Below are positions 14,623 to 15,436 of a stretch of DNA of 15,436 nt, in pieces. A program made the position numbers and the translations under genes. The notes beneath the pieces are model-generated. The model was not told the origin of the DNA. It saw only the letters and a list, made by a program, of their open reading frames with translations, and did no database searches. Positions within the stretch are counted from its first letter, which is position 1; every line of letters begins with the position of its first letter. The stretch lies in NCBI GenBank assembly GCA_026397575.1, contig JAPLUP010000172.1:1-15436 (forward strand). The letters are read 5' to 3'. The DNA comes from Candidatus Zixiibacteriota bacterium. GTDB taxonomy: Bacteria > Zixibacteria > MSB-5A5 > CAIYYT01.

Positions 14623-15137
14623 TCGGGTTTCCCAGGCCGCAGTGTCGCAAGTGATGGCGACCGTCGAGCCGACAAAGACATTCGGTTTTTCGACGGAGAA
14701 ATCCGCCGAAGTGTCTTGTATTCGTTGTCGGTCGCTTCCCAGATAGCAGTGCGGATCGCCTTTTCGTCATCCTGCAATGGCAACATCGTAGGCCCGCCAT
14801 TAGAGAAGTTGAAATCGTAGCTGCCGCGAATCTCGCGAGTGTTGTCGAGTCGGTAATCGCCGCAGCGCAGGTCCATATCGAGGATACGCGAGCGCGAGTG
14901 ATCATCCGTGGTAATCGCACCGTATGCGGCGCTGATCATTCGCCTCTCCGTGTCGGTAACCTGATAGCTCAGGAAATACATCGGCACTGAGTCGGCATGA
15001 CCCAGCGTTTTCACCGAGCGATCCAGCTCGGTTTTCATCGCGGTCAAGAGCGGTGACTGCTCGACCGCGTAAAGAGACGAGACTGCCAGCAACAAGATTG
15101 CCGTCAACAGCAATCCTGCTGATCGTGTTCGCTTCAT
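14610..15137 (-). CDS. Exported TldD-like metalloprotease, N-terminal fragment (frameshifted)
   Basis: ATG 15137 with AAGGAG 7 nt upstream. A signal peptide lies at residues 1-24 (MKRTRSAGLLLTAILLLAVS, then SLYA). The chain matches the 592-aa paralogue: MKTELDRSVKTLGHADSVPM against MQDELDRSMSQLVMENLERP, and RSRILDMDLRCGDYRLDNTR against RGRYLSIDLRVGSYSLDNGN. This continues to AIWEATDNEYK at about 14715. After that the residues (TLRRISPSKNRMSLSARRSP) lose similarity until the stop at 14610. Adding one base after 14715 restores YKDTSADFSVEKPNVFVG, which fits YKDA in the paralogue. The true product is a single exported protease of about 550 aa. No slippery heptamer is visible, so mutation or sequence error is likely. 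Confidence 0.8.
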   Translation of the reverse strand: MKRTRSAGLLLTAILLLAVSSLYAVEQSPLLTAMKTELDRSVKTLGHADSVPMYFLSYQVTDTERRMISAAYGAITTDDHSRSRILDMDLRCGDYRLDNTREIRGSYDFNFSNGGPTMLPLQDDEKAIRTAIWEATDNEYKTLRRISPSKNRMSLSARRSPSLATLRPGKPDCAN

Positions 15138-15176
15138 CCTTACACTCCTTTGTTAAGATTTACCAGTACGAACCGG

Positions 15177-15205
15177 ATTATTGTCCTTGTATTCAGATCG
15201 CTTAA
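15177..15205 (-). promoter_or_regulatory. Possible promoter of the exported TldD/E-like operon
   Basis: On the minus strand TTAAGC (15205-15200), 17-nt spacer, AATAAT (15182-15177). The -10 matches 5/6; the -35 is weak. The -35 sits inside the perfect palindrome CGCTTAAGCG (15199-15208), a possible operator. The leader to ATG 15137 would be about 33 nt. Confidence 0.3.
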
Positions 15206-15327
15206 GCGCTTGCCGATCGGTCTTTTTAAGATAAGCTACGTCAGCGGCAAAATGAACGCTTTTTCGTTACCTACTTGAGATGACAATCGGCGCTAAAGAT
15301 TCCGGCGAACCGCACGATTAGTATAGT

Positions 15328-15436
15328 GTGACCAATCAGAAGACGAAAGTGCTGGTTGTAGACGATGACCCCAATCTCACCGACCTGCTGGTCGACACGT
15401 TGGAGACCATCGGATATGAAGCTTTTGCCGCCGAGT
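15328..15436 (+). CDS. Response regulator, receiver domain (3' partial)
   Basis: The frame runs off the right edge. GTG at 15328 is the only plausible start: a TAG in frame at 15319-15321 closes off anything upstream. The visible residues, TNQKTKVLVVDDDPNLTDLL then VDTLETIGYEAFAAE, are the first strand and helix of a CheY-like receiver with the acidic DDD cluster that binds Mg. The phospho-acceptor Asp and any output domain lie outside the window. No Shine-Dalgarno is seen. The AT-rich GATTAGTATAGT directly upstream could be a -10 region for a very short leader, but this is weak. Confidence 0.8.
   Translation, partial: MTNQKTKVLVVDDDPNLTDLLVDTLETIGYEAFAAE

Overview
The window most resembles a candidate phylum Zixibacteria genome or a related FCB-group bacterium. 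The reasons are secreted proteins ending in paired EF-hand/dockerin-like repeats of the VDISDAVFxISYxFSGG type, a Cys-rich lipoprotein start (CSKDCPTCPK), moderate GC, frequent GTG/TTG starts, and several short hairpin repeats between genes. This assignment comes from recognition of these features, not from a search.

Layout. (1) 1-157 is the 3' end of a dockerin-tailed secreted protein (+). (2) 343-3915 (-) is an apparent operon. It encodes an ECF sigma factor, a secreted DUF4097/toastrack-like protein with about twelve TSGD repeats, and a bactofilin-like secreted protein. The last of these overlaps, in the -1 frame, a multi-pass membrane protein with a C-terminal toastrack-like domain. An ECF-type promoter (GAAAC-16-CGTAT) precedes the sigma gene, and no anti-sigma gene is visible. 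The set looks like an envelope-stress module. (3) 4458-7492 (+) holds a beta-propeller-like lipoprotein and a dockerin-tailed subtilisin-like protease, each broken by one in-frame stop codon (TAA at 5391, TGA at 6059). (4) 7738-10529 (+) is a cytoplasmic TldD/TldE-type metalloprotease pair whose genes overlap at ATGA. (5) 10597-11490 (-) is an FHA-GGDEF diguanylate cyclase. (6) 11698-15137 (-) is a second TldD/TldE-like pair, this time with signal peptides. The zinc-motif partner (HEIFGH) is split by a frameshift near 14714. Its downstream partner has R, Q and R where the two His and the Glu should be, and has lost the C-terminal Cys ligand. (7) 15328 to the window end is the start of a response regulator (+).

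How it fits together. Two regions concern the cell envelope: the sigma/toastrack/bactofilin operon and the secreted dockerin proteins. Two TldD/E systems, one cytoplasmic and one exported, flank a c-di-GMP enzyme. Four genes are interrupted: two frame changes, both in the direction of one missing base, and two in-frame stops. They could be recoding, gene decay or assembly errors. One frame change coincides with a perfect -1 slippery heptamer (G GGT TTA). The other three have no such signal.
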